Shown piece after piece: positions 10,139 to 20,988 of a stretch of DNA of 64,000 bases (the stretch's first letter is position 1; each line of letters opens with the position of its first letter). Below the pieces are notes generated by a model. It saw nothing but the letters and a program-made list of their open reading frames with translations. It did not search any database and was not told the origin of the DNA. The DNA lies in NCBI RefSeq assembly GCF_902686445.1, contig NC_062220.1:94674143-94738142 (forward strand). Direction: 5' to 3'. Source of the DNA: Sciurus carolinensis (lineage: Eukaryota > Chordata > Mammalia > Rodentia > Sciuridae). Position numbers and translations under genes: made by a program.

Positions 10139-10354
10139 AGCCAGACATGGTGGCACACACCCTAATGTCAGCTACTCAGGAGGCTGAGGCAGAAGGGCTG
10201 CCATGTTCAAAGCAGCCTGGGCAAACTGGGGAAACTGTCTCAAAATAAAATAAAAAGGGTCAGGGATGTAGCTCAGTGGTGGAGTGCTTGCCTAGCATGT
10301 GCAAGGCCTTGTACATCAATCTCCAGTACCTCAAAAAAGGAAAAAAACAAAAAA
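10139..10354 (+). mobile_element. B1-dID SINE
   Basis: AGCCAGACATGGTGGCACAC, GGAGGCTGAGGCAGAAGGGC and GGTCAGGGATGTAGCTCAGT, with a full ID tail (GCTTGCCTAGCATGTGCAAG). Confidence 0.85.
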
Positions 10355-10654
10355 CCTTGGGCCCTTACCTCAAACACAAAAATTAAGTCAAATGGATCAA
10401 AGATCTAAATGGAAGAGCCAAAGCTATAAAATCCTTAGAGAAGGCACTTACATAATTCTCATTACCCTGGATTAGGCAATGGGCTCTTAGATATAATACC
10501 AAAAGCACACAAGTTTTACTTTATTAGAATCAAAACCTTTTGTACTTCAAAAGACAGCATCAACAAATAAAAGGACAGCTTATGAAATGGGAGAATATGT
10601 TTGCAAATTTCATATCTAACAAGGGAATTAGATCAAGAATATATTAAGAATTCT
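10355..10654 (+). mobile_element. L1 ORF2 fragment, left portion
   Basis: AAATGGATCAAAGATCTAAA and AAAAGACAGCATCAACAAAT are typical of the L1 ORF2 C-terminal region. Degenerate. Confidence 0.75.
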
Positions 10655-10851
10655 CAGCCAGTTGTGGTGGTGCACACCTGCAATCCTAGTGACTCGGGAG
10701 GCTGAGGAAGGAGGATTGAAAGTTCAAAGTCTCAGCAACTTAGTGAGATCCTGTCTCAAAATAAAAAATAAAAAGGCTGGGGATGTGGCTCAGTGGTTAA
10801 GTGCCCCTGGGTTCAATCCCCAATATCAAAAAAATAAATAAACAAATAAAA
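10655..10851 (+). mobile_element. B1-dID SINE inserted in L1
   Basis: AGCCAGTTGTGGTGGTGCAC to the A-rich tail; the short duplication AAGAATT lies on both sides (10647-10653 and 10852-10858). Confidence 0.85.
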
Positions 10852-11712
10852 AAGAATTTCTGCAACTCATTAACAAAAAATTTTAAAAAATGTGAAGTTT
10901 CCAAAGACAGTTCTCCAAAGATGATATATAAATGGCCAATAAGCATGTGAAAAAATGTTCAACATCATTAGCTACCAGGGAAATACAAATCAAAATCCAA
11001 TGAGACACCACTTCACAGATGACTATAGGAAAAAAACAAAACAAAACAAGAGTTAATAAGGATATGGAGAAACCAGAACCTTTATACACTATTGGTGGGA
11101 AAGTAAAACGGTGCAGTTACCCTGGAAAACAGTCCACTAGTTACTTAAAAGGTTAAAACATGAAGTTATCATAAGTATCAGCAAATCCACTAGTAGTAGG
11201 TATGCATCCAAGATAACTAAAAACAGATGCCCACAAAAAAATTTATACCCAAATGCTTACAGCAGCATTATTCATGATAACCAAAAAATGGAAACAATCC
11301 AAACGTCTATCAAGTGATGAATGCACAGAATGTATTAAACCCATATATGAAATATTATTCAGTAAAAAATACACATACAACATGGATGAATCTTTGAAAA
11401 CAGGACGAATGAAAGAAGCCAATCATAAAGGACCCCCAAAAATACACATTAAATGATTCTGTTTAAGTAAAATGTCCAGAATAGGCAAATCCATGAAGAC
11501 AGAAAGCAGACTGTACTTGCTGAGGGGCTGGGAGGTTGGTAAGGAATGCAGAGTGGTAGTTCCTGGGTACAGACCATTTTTGGGTCATGAAATACTGAAA
11601 TTAGTGGTGATGTAGCATAAGTAGATATACTAAAAACCACTAAACCATATACTTTTAATGGGTGAACTGTATAGCATGTGAATATTTTAATGAAGTTATC
11701 ATTAAAAAGGAA
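10852..11712 (+). mobile_element. L1 fragment, right portion to 3' end
   Basis: AATGGCCAATAAGCATGTGA, ACAGCAGCATTATTCATGAT and AACGTCTATCAAGTGATGAA are the terminal L1 ORF2 and 3' UTR segments. No intact frame. Confidence 0.75.
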
Positions 11713-12019
11713 GAGTAATCAAATAACATAATAAAACATTTAAATTCTTAATTCATAAAATGAAAAATTTCTATAAAACTTTCAGCATTGTCTTGGATGA
11801 CATAACAAATTTTCTGAAAAATCTCAATATTCTGCTAAATGAACTTTTGGTTTACTTGCTTATTTTATTTACTATTTAGCAATTTGGAAATCTGACCATC
11901 AGTCATGAGCCACTTCAATAGTCATGTGCTAAAAAACTTCTCACTTTTCAACTGTGGTTTTCACTTAGTGAAAAACTATATACAATGGGGACACTGATAA
12001 TATGAGGTAGGGTGACACT

Positions 12020-12235
12020 GTGGAAAGACTAGACATCAGATCTGGTTTTACATTACGGCCCCACTGTTTACAGACTGTGTGATTGCAGGAATGCTGTTTT
12101 ATCTTTCTCAGGGTTAGCAAAATGGAGATGAAAATCCTAGCTCTACTTAACTCCCAGGGTTGTGTGAGGGGCTGGATGTGTTAGCTAATCTATTTCTCAT
12201 ATGACTGTACAGTACTTAAGTTTTGGCAGAAGACT
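12020..12235 (+). mobile_element. MIR SINE
   Basis: CAGACTGTGTGATTGCAGGA ... CAGGGTTAGCAAAATGGAGA ... GGTTGTGTGAGGGGCTGGAT follows the MIR consensus. Confidence 0.7.
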
Positions 12236-12324
12236 GCTGGGTAGTAATTTTAGAATTTAACGTAACTGGTTTGCTTTCTAACTTTTTATTCAAAATTTTT
12301 TCCTTCCTTGTTATAATTAATTTC

Positions 12325-12452
12325 AGGCTGGGGCTGTAGAGTAGTGGCAGAGTGCTTGCCTAGCATGTGTGAGGCACTGGGTTCAATCTCAGCACCACAA
12401 AAAAATAAATAAATAAAATAAAGGCATTCTGCCATCTACAACTACCAAAACA
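12325..12452 (+). mobile_element. ID SINE with long 3' tail
   Basis: GGCTGGGGCTGTAGAGTAGT, GTGCTTGCCTAGCATGTGTG and the tail CATTCTGCCATCTACAACTA. Confidence 0.85.
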
Positions 12453-12573
12453 TTTTTTTAATCTTAATACCCCCTTCATTCCTCTCCTTTTCAGAAAATT
12501 CTAAAATCTAGAACACCCCAACCCTCCATCAAATACTGAATAACCTCTAGGAGATTAGGTAGTCCTTTTCTTT

Positions 12574-12687
12574 TTTTAGTTGCAGATGAACACATTTATT
12601 TAATTTTATGTGGTGCTGAGGATTCAACCCAGCGCCTCACACATGCTAGGCAAGTGCTCTACCACTGAGCCACAACCCCAGCTCGGA
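12574..12687 (-). mobile_element. ID SINE with long tail, reverse, 14-bp target-site duplication
   Basis: TTAGTTGCAGATGAACACAT ... GTGGTGCTGAGGATTCAACC; flanked by TAGTCCTTTTCTTT at 12560-12573 and 12688-12701. Confidence 0.9.
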
Positions 12688-12948
12688 TAGTCCTTTTCTT
12701 TAGGCCGGTTTTTGCAAACTGTTTCTTGAGGGAAAGTGGGCTACATGATCATTTTTTAAAGGTTCCCTACTCAAATGAGCATGGAAAATATTGTTTAAAT
12801 AGAGTTAAACAAATGTCTCTCCCAAGTGTTTACTATGAATCTGAGAGATGAATACAGGATCTTATGTTGTCCAACTTATATGGCCCCCTTATTAGTGTTC
12901 CTCAGAACAGTTTGAAAATAGTTACTTCAGATGCACATGGGACACACA

Positions 12949-12972
12949 GACACACACACACACACACACACA
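12949..12972. repeat. (CA)n microsatellite
   Basis: About twelve uninterrupted CA units. Confidence 0.9.
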
Positions 12973-14769
12973 TTCTGGTACTGATATTCTCAGAATGAAA
13001 GGCAAAATTCAAAATACTAAATGAGTTTTCAATGGTGGCTATTGTTTCTAGATAGCAAATTAGGTATATAAGGTGATTACTCAATCAGATCATTAATCCT
13101 CCATTTGTACTGCAGTTATAAACCAATAGGACACTGCACAAAAGGTTACACTCTCAAATGTATTTATTTGTAAGCAGTTAACTATTATACAATGCTATTG
13201 GGTTATAAGATTTTTGGAGATGCAACAAAACAACACCTTTACATTCCAAAGTTTTAAAACCTCTATGCTGGCCAAGAAAAAAATATGTGTAGATTGAATT
13301 TGACCCTTGGGTCACAAATTTGGAAAGCTGACCATCAGTCACAGATTGATTATTTATAAAGTACTTCACTAAATTTCCAGCATAGCAGCAAAAAAGGCCA
13401 TCCATTTATTCAGTCACTCCTTCATTCATCTTTATGGTCAACTTCTATGTGCCAATCACTGATATATATATTTTAGATCATGAGTTCCTGTCCTATCATT
13501 GGACTGGCAGAGATGAAATATAACAGTTTTATTCTGATGGAGTTGAATTGGGAGATGGTAGAAAAAGAGTAAACAGAAGTAAGAGATTAGAGGAAACAAA
13601 AAGCATTTTAGGCAAAAGAAATATAATACTGCCAGAGTATACAGAAACCAAAGAAAGTGAAATACCTTAGGAAACTCAGTGCCAGAATCTGCTTTCAATT
13701 CTGGAATAGTAGAAATAAGTAAAATATACTGCTAGCAAGAAGGTCAATTTACTGGTGAAGACAACAAACTTAAAAATGGTAAGTGGGGATGGACACAATG
13801 ACAGATTATTTATATGATCTATAGGATCATTATGAAGTTGACTTTGGTATAAGGTCTTGAAGCCAGTGCAAAAGATTTTTGAACTTTAACCTAAATTATG
13901 AGGAGCCCTGAAGTTTTTCAGGAAAAGAAGTTATACAACCAAAACTTGCACTTTAGAAAGACACTGAGAGCAGTGTCAAAAGCAGGGAGAGACTGAAGGC
14001 AGCAACATACTTTGCCAATAATCCATTTTGTATAGCATGAACTGCAGATGATGAGTATGACAAAAAGAAACAAATCAAAGTATTTCAACAAATTATATTC
14101 TACATATGTAGAACCCAGAAGTAAACAGATAATAGACATTGAGCCTTCCTTCAATAAATGAGAAAGCCAGGCAAAGAAAGAAAATGTCACTTGCAGCTTA
14201 CTCCTTCCCTTGGAATCTTGGGTCTCCCATTCCGCATTCTGTGTTGTCAGGGTACTAGGTAGTCTAGATGTATACAAAGGTGAGGGGGGAAAATGAGAGT
14301 GTAACTGCTTCTGAGATTATTTATAAATGGCTTAGTATTGCAGATTATTTTTTATCACTTACAATAAAAAGCACATATTCAAGCTGTTTTGTAGGAAAAA
14401 CTGTTAAGAGCCTAAGAATGTACATGTTAGCTGAGTTTCTAAAGGCAAATCACCAAAGCCTTTCAATAAGGTCCTACTTTCTTCTAGGGACATACAATCT
14501 GATTGGGGTGTTTCCATCTCTGATCTTTCTAGCTACTAGGTTAAGAAATGATCCCACTTTTCCAATCTACTATACAAAGTGACTACAGAACAAACTAAAC
14601 CCAAAATAACCTTTAAAAAAAGTTTTATAATTTCAGAGTATCTGTGAAAGATTTGCTAACAGAAAATCATGTCATCTACGGAGAGGTACAAAGTAAAGAA
14701 TCCTTGCTTTTTCTTCCTCTTCACTGTTTTGACAATTTGAAGTCTATGAAGGTAAATACTATTTCAAAC
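12973..14769. other. MATCAP2 intron 2, about 1.8 kb with no recognised feature
   Basis: AT-rich and lacking SINEs. Open frames of up to 119 codons show no domain, composition or splice signal and are treated as chance. Some very old L1 or LTR material may be present. Confidence 0.45.
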
Positions 14770-14814
14770 AGGGCTGGGTGTGTAACTCAGTGGTACAGCA
14801 CATGCTTAAAATAC
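14770..14814 (+). mobile_element. Truncated ID SINE
   Basis: AGGGCTGGGTGTGTAACTCA, then GTGGTACAGCACATGCTT; the 3' half is lost. Confidence 0.6.
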
Positions 14815-14864
14815 TATTTTAATTCTGCTATAATGATAACTCAGCTTTAAAGAAATATTAGGTC

Positions 14865-15068
14865 AGCCAGGCATGGTAGCAGGACTGTTATCTAAGCAAC
14901 TTGGGGAGGCTAAGGCAGGAGAATCACAAGTTCAAGGCCAGCCTCAGCAATTTAGCTAGGCCCTAAGCAAATTAGTGGGACCCTGTCTCAAAACAAAAGA
15001 TAAAAAGGACTGTGGATGTAGCTCAGTGGTAAAGCTCCTCTGTGTTAAATCACAGGCATTTTATTTCC
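14865..15068 (+). mobile_element. B1-dID SINE
   Basis: AGCCAGGCATGGTAGCAGGA ... GGACTGTGGATGTAGCTCAG. The first of two B1-dIDs in tandem orientation. Confidence 0.85.
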
Positions 15069-15100
15069 AAATAAAAAGTTTTCTATCAAAAAAGGAAAAT

Positions 15101-15306
15101 GGCTGTGTGTGGTGGCACATATCTGTAATCCCAGTGACTTGGAAGACTGACACAGGAGCATCACAAATTCAAAATCACTCTCAGCAATTTAGAGAGGCCC
15201 TAAGCAACTTAGCAAACCCTGTATCAAAATAAAAAGGGTTGGGTTTGTGGCTCAGAGGTAAAGTACCCCTGGTTTAATCCCAGATACCAAAACAAAAAAC
15301 AAAAAC
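15101..15306 (+). mobile_element. B1-dID SINE
   Basis: GGCTGTGTGTGGTGGCACAT ... GGGTTGGGTTTGTGGCTCAG with a CAAAAAC tail. Confidence 0.85.
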
Positions 15307-15429
15307 ACTTGTCTTGCTTTAGAGCATGATATGATATGTGATTTTATGTATATATTTATTATGTGTGTTTTAATACAACAATGAATTACTTATTCTATTT
15401 ATACTAGAAACTCTAAAAGAAAGAGACTG

Positions 15430-16260
15430 TTCTCAGAACAGTCTTTATGTTAGGGTAGGCCTGAGTGCCTTCTCTGGGGCCTACTGTCCAGACCAGGAAA
15501 AGCTGAGTCCTGGAACAACTCGACAATGCTGAGAAGACCAACTGGGGATAGCCAAAAACTGAGCACTACCCTTGGTTCCACTCTGGTAGGCTTACTGTTC
15601 TGCCTGTCTGTGCACTGAAGAAGATAACAGTCATTCTATCTGTTGGGGGCTGACAAGGACATTTCTACATCTTGGAGACTAACCCTGAAGCTGCTGCTTT
15701 AGCTTCACAGCTGGGGAGGGGAAGGATGTATGATATGTGTCAAAATTAAATCATATCCTGAATAGCAATTTAAGCATGCTTTTCCAGGGGCCTTGTTCTA
15801 TAAATTTATTTTATTGAAGTGGTTTCAACAATAGATCTGGCATTTGTTAAGAGCATTTCCTCAAAAGGGGCATTTGAGGTACAAGCCAGGTAGGACGGCT
15901 GGTGCTACTTTGAAGCAATTCAGGGACAGGTTTAATCTCCTGCAACTAAAATCAGGTTAAAATAGATTATAAAGTCACAGGTCAAGCAGTGTCAATTCTT
16001 AATTTGTGAGGCTGCTGATGTTTTCAAATTGTCTAGAAGGGATATGAAAAAGCATTCATTTTGATCTAATGGTGGTAAATCTCTTTCCCAATTGGCAGGG
16101 CTGGGGTCTACCAGATTCCAAATCAAAGACAATTGGTAAATAAATCTCAGCCCATTTCTTCAGCACTCAAGGGGAAGAAAGTAAATAGCATTTTTGTAAT
16201 TAAAAATTTTAAATTCATTAAAGCCCTGTTCAATCAATTACAATTTACATACACATAAAA
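15430..16260. other. Repeat-free block in MATCAP2 intron 2
   Basis: About 830 bp with no recognised transposon and higher complexity than its surroundings. No splice-bounded open frame is seen. It may hold a conserved non-coding element; this cannot be decided without alignment. Confidence 0.35.
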
Positions 16261-16600
16261 AAATAAATGACTGCCAAAATAGGAATAAAAATAGCAAAGC
16301 TTTACTATGCTAAATGCTATATATGCCTAAGCCTTATCTCATTTAACCATCATAATGACCTCTTTACACTTTGTCTTTATTTCATCTTATTCATTAGAGA
16401 AGTAGTAGAACCTAAATGTATAATTGCTCTATTAATACTGCCCTCTCCCATCCCAAAACAGTACATATGAAAAAAAAAAAATAATGAATGCCAATGGAAA
16501 AGTACATAAGCAGAAAAAATTTCTTCTAACAAAGGAAAAGAGATAGCCTGCTTAAAATTACTTTAATACTAAAGTAAGGTTTAGATGATGGCTTCAAGAA

Positions 16601-16675
16601 CTCAGGATATGATTCAGTAGTGTAGTGCTTGCCTGGCTCTGGGTTCGAACCCCAGAACCCTCTAAAAAAGCAAAA
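16601..16675 (+). mobile_element. ID SINE, partial
   Basis: CAGGATATGATTCAGTAGTG, then GCTTGCCTGGCTCTGGGTTC, with a good B box (GGTTCGAACCCC) and about 10 bases of the anticodon arm missing. Confidence 0.75.
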
Positions 16676-16910
16676 CCCAAAAGATAATGGCTTCAAAAGA
16701 CTGGCCAGATTTCATATTGTTTACAATAAAAAGGAAAAAAATAACTACTGACCAGAAGACAAAAGACTACACTGTTTTCAGCAAAAATACTAAAAAATAG
16801 GGCAGGCACCACATGGAAATGGAATGGTGCAGTTTTACCTATTCTAGAAACAGATCCTTCAATCACTGACAAAGCCAAGTTGAAGCTAATGTATTATAAA
16901 AACCTGTTCA

Positions 16911-17001
16911 GGGCTGGGGAGATAGCTCAGTTGGTAGAGTGCTTGCCTTGCAAGCACAAGGCCCTGAGTTCGATCCCCAGTACCGCCAAAAAAAAAAAAA
17001 A
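16911..17001 (+). mobile_element. ID SINE, young, 13-bp target-site duplication
   Basis: A near-consensus tRNA-Ala-like body (GGGCTGGGGAGATAGCTCAG, GGTTCGATCC-like B box) with a 20-base A-tail. It is flanked by AAAAACCTGTTCA at 16898-16910 and 17002-17014. A and B boxes are intact, so it is potentially Pol III-competent. Confidence 0.94.
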
Positions 17002-17065
17002 AAAAACCTGTTCAAAGTAAATTTAAGCAAATGTAGTCTGCCTTTATGATTTCAAAACTATGCCC

Positions 17066-17288
17066 CTTGGGGGATGGGAGGGGGGCAAGAATGGAGGAAG
17101 GAGGGACTGTATAGAGGGAAAAGAGGGGTGGGAGGGGTGGGGGGGGGAGGAAAAAATAACAGATTGAATCAAACACCATTACCCTATGTAAATGTATGAT
17201 TACACAAATGGTATGCCTTTACTCCATGTACATACAGAAACAACATGTATCCCATTTGTTTACAATAAAAATAAATTTTAAAAAAAAC
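17066..17288 (+). mobile_element. L1 3' UTR, heavily 5'-truncated, 11-bp target-site duplication
   Basis: About 220 bp of L1 3' terminus with a long G-run block (17066-17148) able to form a G-quadruplex, then the block CATTACCCTATGTAAATG and an A-rich tail. It is flanked by AAACTATGCCC at 17055-17065 and 17289-17299. Confidence 0.88.
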
Positions 17289-17299
17289 AAACTATGCCC

Positions 17300-18039
17300 T
17301 TTAGGTAAACATCAGCTAATTTCTCCTCAAATACTTCAGTGAAATTTTGAAATTTATTACAGTTCTGTAAAACACACTATGTGCCAAGGTCTAAAGTAAG
17401 CAATTTAGAAAGTATTATTCTTATTCATGTTATGATCTACCAATTTTGGAGTTAATTTTTAAAATCCTATTATTTTCTTCTTTAAATGAATACTTAAATA
17501 TTAGGTGATGATTAATAATTTTAGTGAAGCATTAATAGGTTCATGGGGAAGAATCAAGTTAGGGTCTCCAAGATACCTATAGGAACCTAACTCAGTGAAT
17601 GAACCAACTTAGCAGAACCAGAGATTGCATGACATTAAAAAAGACATTAAGACATTAAAAAATCAACTAGAAAACAAAAATAAGGTGTGGGCTACCCAAC
17701 ACTTGTCTGTGGCCTGGATAATGGGTCACAAATTTGAAACTCCTTAAAGGAAAGCGTGGAACCAGAATCTGAAGCTTTTTTCCAAACAGTTGATTCCTGT
17801 TACAAAGAGTCTATATAATAGATTCTTTATACATTAAAATTAGTACAAATTTGCTCACATATTGGCAATACCACTTACCTGGAGATTTCTTGTCACATAT
17901 CTGAATGTCCTAGGAGGAAGTTAATTTTATATATATGAATAATTGTAATATTTTTAAATAGCTTGTTTTACTTATAAAATGGTGCATAAGTGTCTTAGCT
18001 ACATAAAAATGAAACACTACTACTGAAGTGGCATTTTAC
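17300..18039. other. MATCAP2 intron 2 next to exon 2, nothing recognised
   Basis: AT-rich; includes a direct repeat of GACATTAAAAAA-type sequence near 17630-17662. Confidence 0.45.
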
Positions 18040-18731
18040 CTGCTTAAGAAATCGATTAGATGCGTTGCTGTGCTTGGCTAACACACTTGGCAGAACAGGA
18101 TTAGCATACTCAAACTGAGGATTGTAGGTATAGTCAGACTTGAAGAATCTCAGTTTCTCTTTCTCTAAGTTGGTAGGCTTTATAGCAGTCAATATGCAAA
18201 ATTTCTTTCCAGAAAAGTCATCTGCTTTTTCAAAGCTTCTGGAGAACTGAGGCTGCTGCTTTGGCTTTGGAAGAGTGGAAAAATGGCGTCGCTTGACCTT
18301 GCTTTTTGGTTTAGGTGGCAGTACTATGCTGTTCCCTGTAACAGAGATATCATGTGTAAACCTTACAGGACTTGACACTGACCTAGTGACAAAAACAGCA
18401 GGCTGCTTGTCCAGGCAGTACCAAGTACCACTGCTTGCCACAGGCACCGGGGTTTTCGTCCTGCAAGGCTCTTTACTATGAGGGGAGCTAGATTTGCTGG
18501 GTTTTCTACATCTTTTGGAGTAGGTGGAAGAAGACTGTTTCTGTGAATGATGCTTTCTCTCCTCCTTGCTTTGTAGTAGGACATTGTAACTACTTGTTCC
18601 AGTTGTGAAAATGTCCTTTAGAATTCCAGAAGGTAAATGTGAAAGGCTTCTTTTGCTGTCAATGATCAATGGATCTTCCGCATTTAGAATAGACTTCTTA
18701 GCAAGTTCTTGCTCAGGCCAGTGAAGTTTTT
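18040..18731 (-). CDS. MATCAP2: MATCAP2 coding exon 2 (residues 9-239, disordered N-terminal region and start of conserved domain)
   Basis: A 692-bp exon bounded by acceptor ACACAG and donor GTAAAA. It encodes most of the N-terminal half: KLHWPEQELAKKSILNAED, an Arg/Ser/Lys-rich stretch with repeated KRCRKPSKSSSPHSKEP-like basic runs, VRFTHDISVTGNSIVLPPK, then the beginning of the conserved MATCAP domain at FCILTAIKPTNLEKEK, ending FLKQ at a codon boundary. An open frame continues 5' of the acceptor and reaches an internal Met inside the intron, but the AG acceptor, the phase match to exon 1 and the family N-terminus make that extension intronic. The open frame antisense to this exon is a shadow. 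Confidence 0.96.
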
Positions 18732-18904
18732 CTGTGTTAATAAACAAAACCAAAAAAGAAATAACAAAGATACTAGGTGAAGCAAATTGCTTACTATACA
18801 AAAAAGTCTTCTGAAAGTTCTATAAACTTTGTTTTGCAACAATCTTTAGAAAATGTATTTTAAATAATAAAAGGATATATTACAAACTTTGGTTATGAAA
18901 GACA

Positions 18905-18941
18905 GTTTCACCAAAAAAAAAAAAAAAAAAAAGAGAGAGAC
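18905..18941. repeat. A-run and GA repeat
   Basis: About 20 A followed by GAGAGAGA in MATCAP2 intron 1. Confidence 0.85.
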
Positions 18942-19014
18942 ACTGTCACTTCTCTTTCCTTTAGTGAATGTATAATGTAAAAAGGATTAGATTAGGTTCC
19001 AGGTAGGACTTTAT

Positions 19015-19655
19015 TTTAGTCAGCTTTTTCACTGCTATGAGTAAAAGACCTGACAAGAGCAATTTTAAGGAGAAAAGTTTATTTGGGGGGTCATGGTTTC
19101 AGAGGTCTCAGTCCACAGACAGTCAGCTCCATTCCTCCAGCAGAGGCTGAACATCATGGTACAAGAGTGTGGCAGAACCAGAGGTGTTCTCTGTGATTGA
19201 TTTGACCTGACTATATTCCTCAAAATAATGTTAAATTAGGCATGATTGGGTGGTCATAGACCTAATGGCAAAGGGATGAAGACTGCATGTGACAATAAAA
19301 AAAGACTGTCTTGGACTCTAAAAATAATAACTTTTAACAGATAGTATTTTTATTCTGAAAAAAAAAAAAAAGAGTGTGGCAAAGAGAAGCAGCTCATATG
19401 GTGATCAGGAAGCAAGAGAAAGACTCCACTTGCCAGATACAATATATATATCCCACAGGCATGCCCCAATGTCCACCTCCTCCAGCCACAACCTATTTGC
19501 CTTCAGTTACCACTCGGTTAATCCCTATCAGGGAATCAATTCACTGATTGGGTTAATGTTCTCATAACCCAATCATTTCAAATCTGAACATTCCTACATT
19601 GTCTCACACATGAGTTTTTTGGGGGTACCTCACATCTAAACCATAATAGATGTGA
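19015..19655 (-). mobile_element. MaLR-type solo LTR, reverse, split by a processed insertion
   Basis: Starts TTAGTCAGCTTTTTCACTGC and ends CCTCACATCTAAACCATAAT, the reversed termini of a MaLR LTR. The LTR is interrupted at 19163-19381 by the insertion listed separately. No internal genes are present. Confidence 0.75.
19163..19381 (+). mobile_element. Processed-transcript insertion of unknown source, 12-bp target-site duplication
   Basis: About 195 bp (19175-19369) ending in a 14-base A-run, flanked by AAGAGTGTGGCA at 19163-19174 and 19370-19381, inside an LTR. This is the signature of L1-mediated retroposition of an RNA. The insert is not ID, B1, L1 or a tRNA; its parent RNA was not recognised. 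Confidence 0.75.
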
Positions 19656-19894
19656 AGAATTTTTAGACTCACTTCTAAACTCTTAAATCCAGCTCATCTG
19701 AATAAGACTCCCTGTTAATAAATGTTTACTAAGTAAATGAATGTGACTCTAAACATGTCACTCTCCAACTATTCTGGTATACAGGTATTTATTGTTCTGG
19801 AATCATTCTATATTTCCATGAGAGGAACACTGCAAAAGTGGTAATGTAGCAGGAAAGACCCTGCCCACTGGTTCTCTACTCAGGTCAGTTGGTC

Positions 19895-20060
19895 TGTTAG
19901 GGGACAAGTGGCAATGCCTAGAGACATGATGGTTGTCGCACTGGGCAGGGGCTACTGGCATCTTATGGGTAGAGGCTAGGGATGATACTAAATACCCTTC
20001 ACAGTAGAGATTCCTACACAAATTAATATTAAAAATCCCCAAATGTTAATTGTGCCAAGG
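19895..20060 (+). mobile_element. MER5A-like hAT MITE
   Basis: CAAGTGGCAATGCCTAGAGA, GGGGCTACTGGCATCTTATG and GGTAGAGGCTAGGGATGATA follow the MER5A consensus, ending near AATTGTGCCAAGG. Confidence 0.75.
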
Positions 20061-20821
20061 TAAAGAAAGTCTGTTCTAAATGTTAGTTTTTAAAGCCCAG
20101 AAGTCATAGAGTTTTAGGTGAAGAAATAGTATCAGGTTACAAGTAGAGAGTAACAACTGAAATATGAAAAGTCACTGTACTACGTTTTCTAGGTCAGCAT
20201 GTGGAATTTGAATTCTGGTAGCTAAAAAATAACAAAAGTATGAAGGGGCTAAGTGTCCTCTACACATGTACATACTAAACATATATAAGTTCAGAGGTAG
20301 CAGTTAGATTGCACAGGGTCATGTTAACAGTGGATTGTGCACAGAAGTCAATGAAAAAAATGTTAAAGATTAAATAAGTAAAAAAAAAACCAGGACAATT
20401 AAAAAATTCACCACAAGATGGTAGATCCCAGTTTATTAGTAGACTTAAGTGTTGCCAACTGATAGTCAAAACTGGCAAGGCAAATAAGCCAAGGAACACC
20501 AGGACACAGACTGTAGCCCAAATGCCCAAGAACAATGTCACTTTCCCTAAAAGGACACCACAAGTTTAGGAAACAAGAGATGATAACGAAAGGGATACTG
20601 AAATAGAAACCAAAAGGGAAAGATCAAGAGAACTGAGATAAGAATAAAGGTTATCAGAAGTCTAGAGAAGTAGGGTAAGAAGGAGGAGCAGCTAGAAAAT
20701 GATCGGAGGTAATCAGGTTCTTTTCTCATCATCTCTATACTGAAAAGGGAGTTACACCAAATTAAAACCAATGAATAAAATTACTCTGAGGAAGTTCTAT
20801 TTTGATGGTTCATTACATGTA
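20061..20821. other. MATCAP2 intron 1, nothing recognised
   Basis: No SINE or coding feature; probably old L2-like debris (purine-rich around 20560-20720). Confidence 0.4.
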
Positions 20822-20842
20822 TATTGTGTAGATTTTTAAAAA

Positions 20843-20968
20843 AATGTGTATTTTTTTAGTTGCAGATGGACACAATAACTTTATTTTACTTTTATGTGGT
20901 GCTGAGGATTAAACCCAGGTACTCACTCATGCTAGGTGAGCACACTACTGAGCCACAACCCCAGACCC
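20843..20968 (-). mobile_element. ID SINE with long tail, reverse, imperfect target-site duplication
   Basis: TTTAGTTGCAGATGGACACA ... GTGGTGCTGAGGATTAAACC. Near-identical flanks TATTGTGtagATTTTTAAAA (20822-20841) and its 20969-20988 counterpart. Confidence 0.85.
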
Positions 20969-20988
20969 TATTGTGCTGATTTTTAAAA

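Noticed and set aside
13918..14277. 119-codon minus-strand open frame in MATCAP2 intron 2
   Set aside because: Low-complexity hydrophobic translation of AT-rich DNA, no splice-bounded match to MATCAP2 and no recognisable family.
16911..17001. Possible functional tRNA-Ala gene (also at 41443 and 54451)
   Set aside because: The A and B boxes are tRNA-like, but the acceptor stem is not paired, a poly(A) or poly(C) tail follows, and target-site duplications flank each copy, so they are ID SINEs.
18275..18584. Open frames on the plus strand and in another minus frame across MATCAP2 exon 2
   Set aside because: They are shadows of the true exon, whose frame matches MATCAP2 throughout.
18732..18801. 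Upstream extension of MATCAP2 exon 2 starting MYSKQFASPSIFVISF
   Set aside because: It lies 5' of the AG acceptor at 18732-18733, and exon 1 (MLESIRVT) joins in the correct phase to give the family N-terminus.
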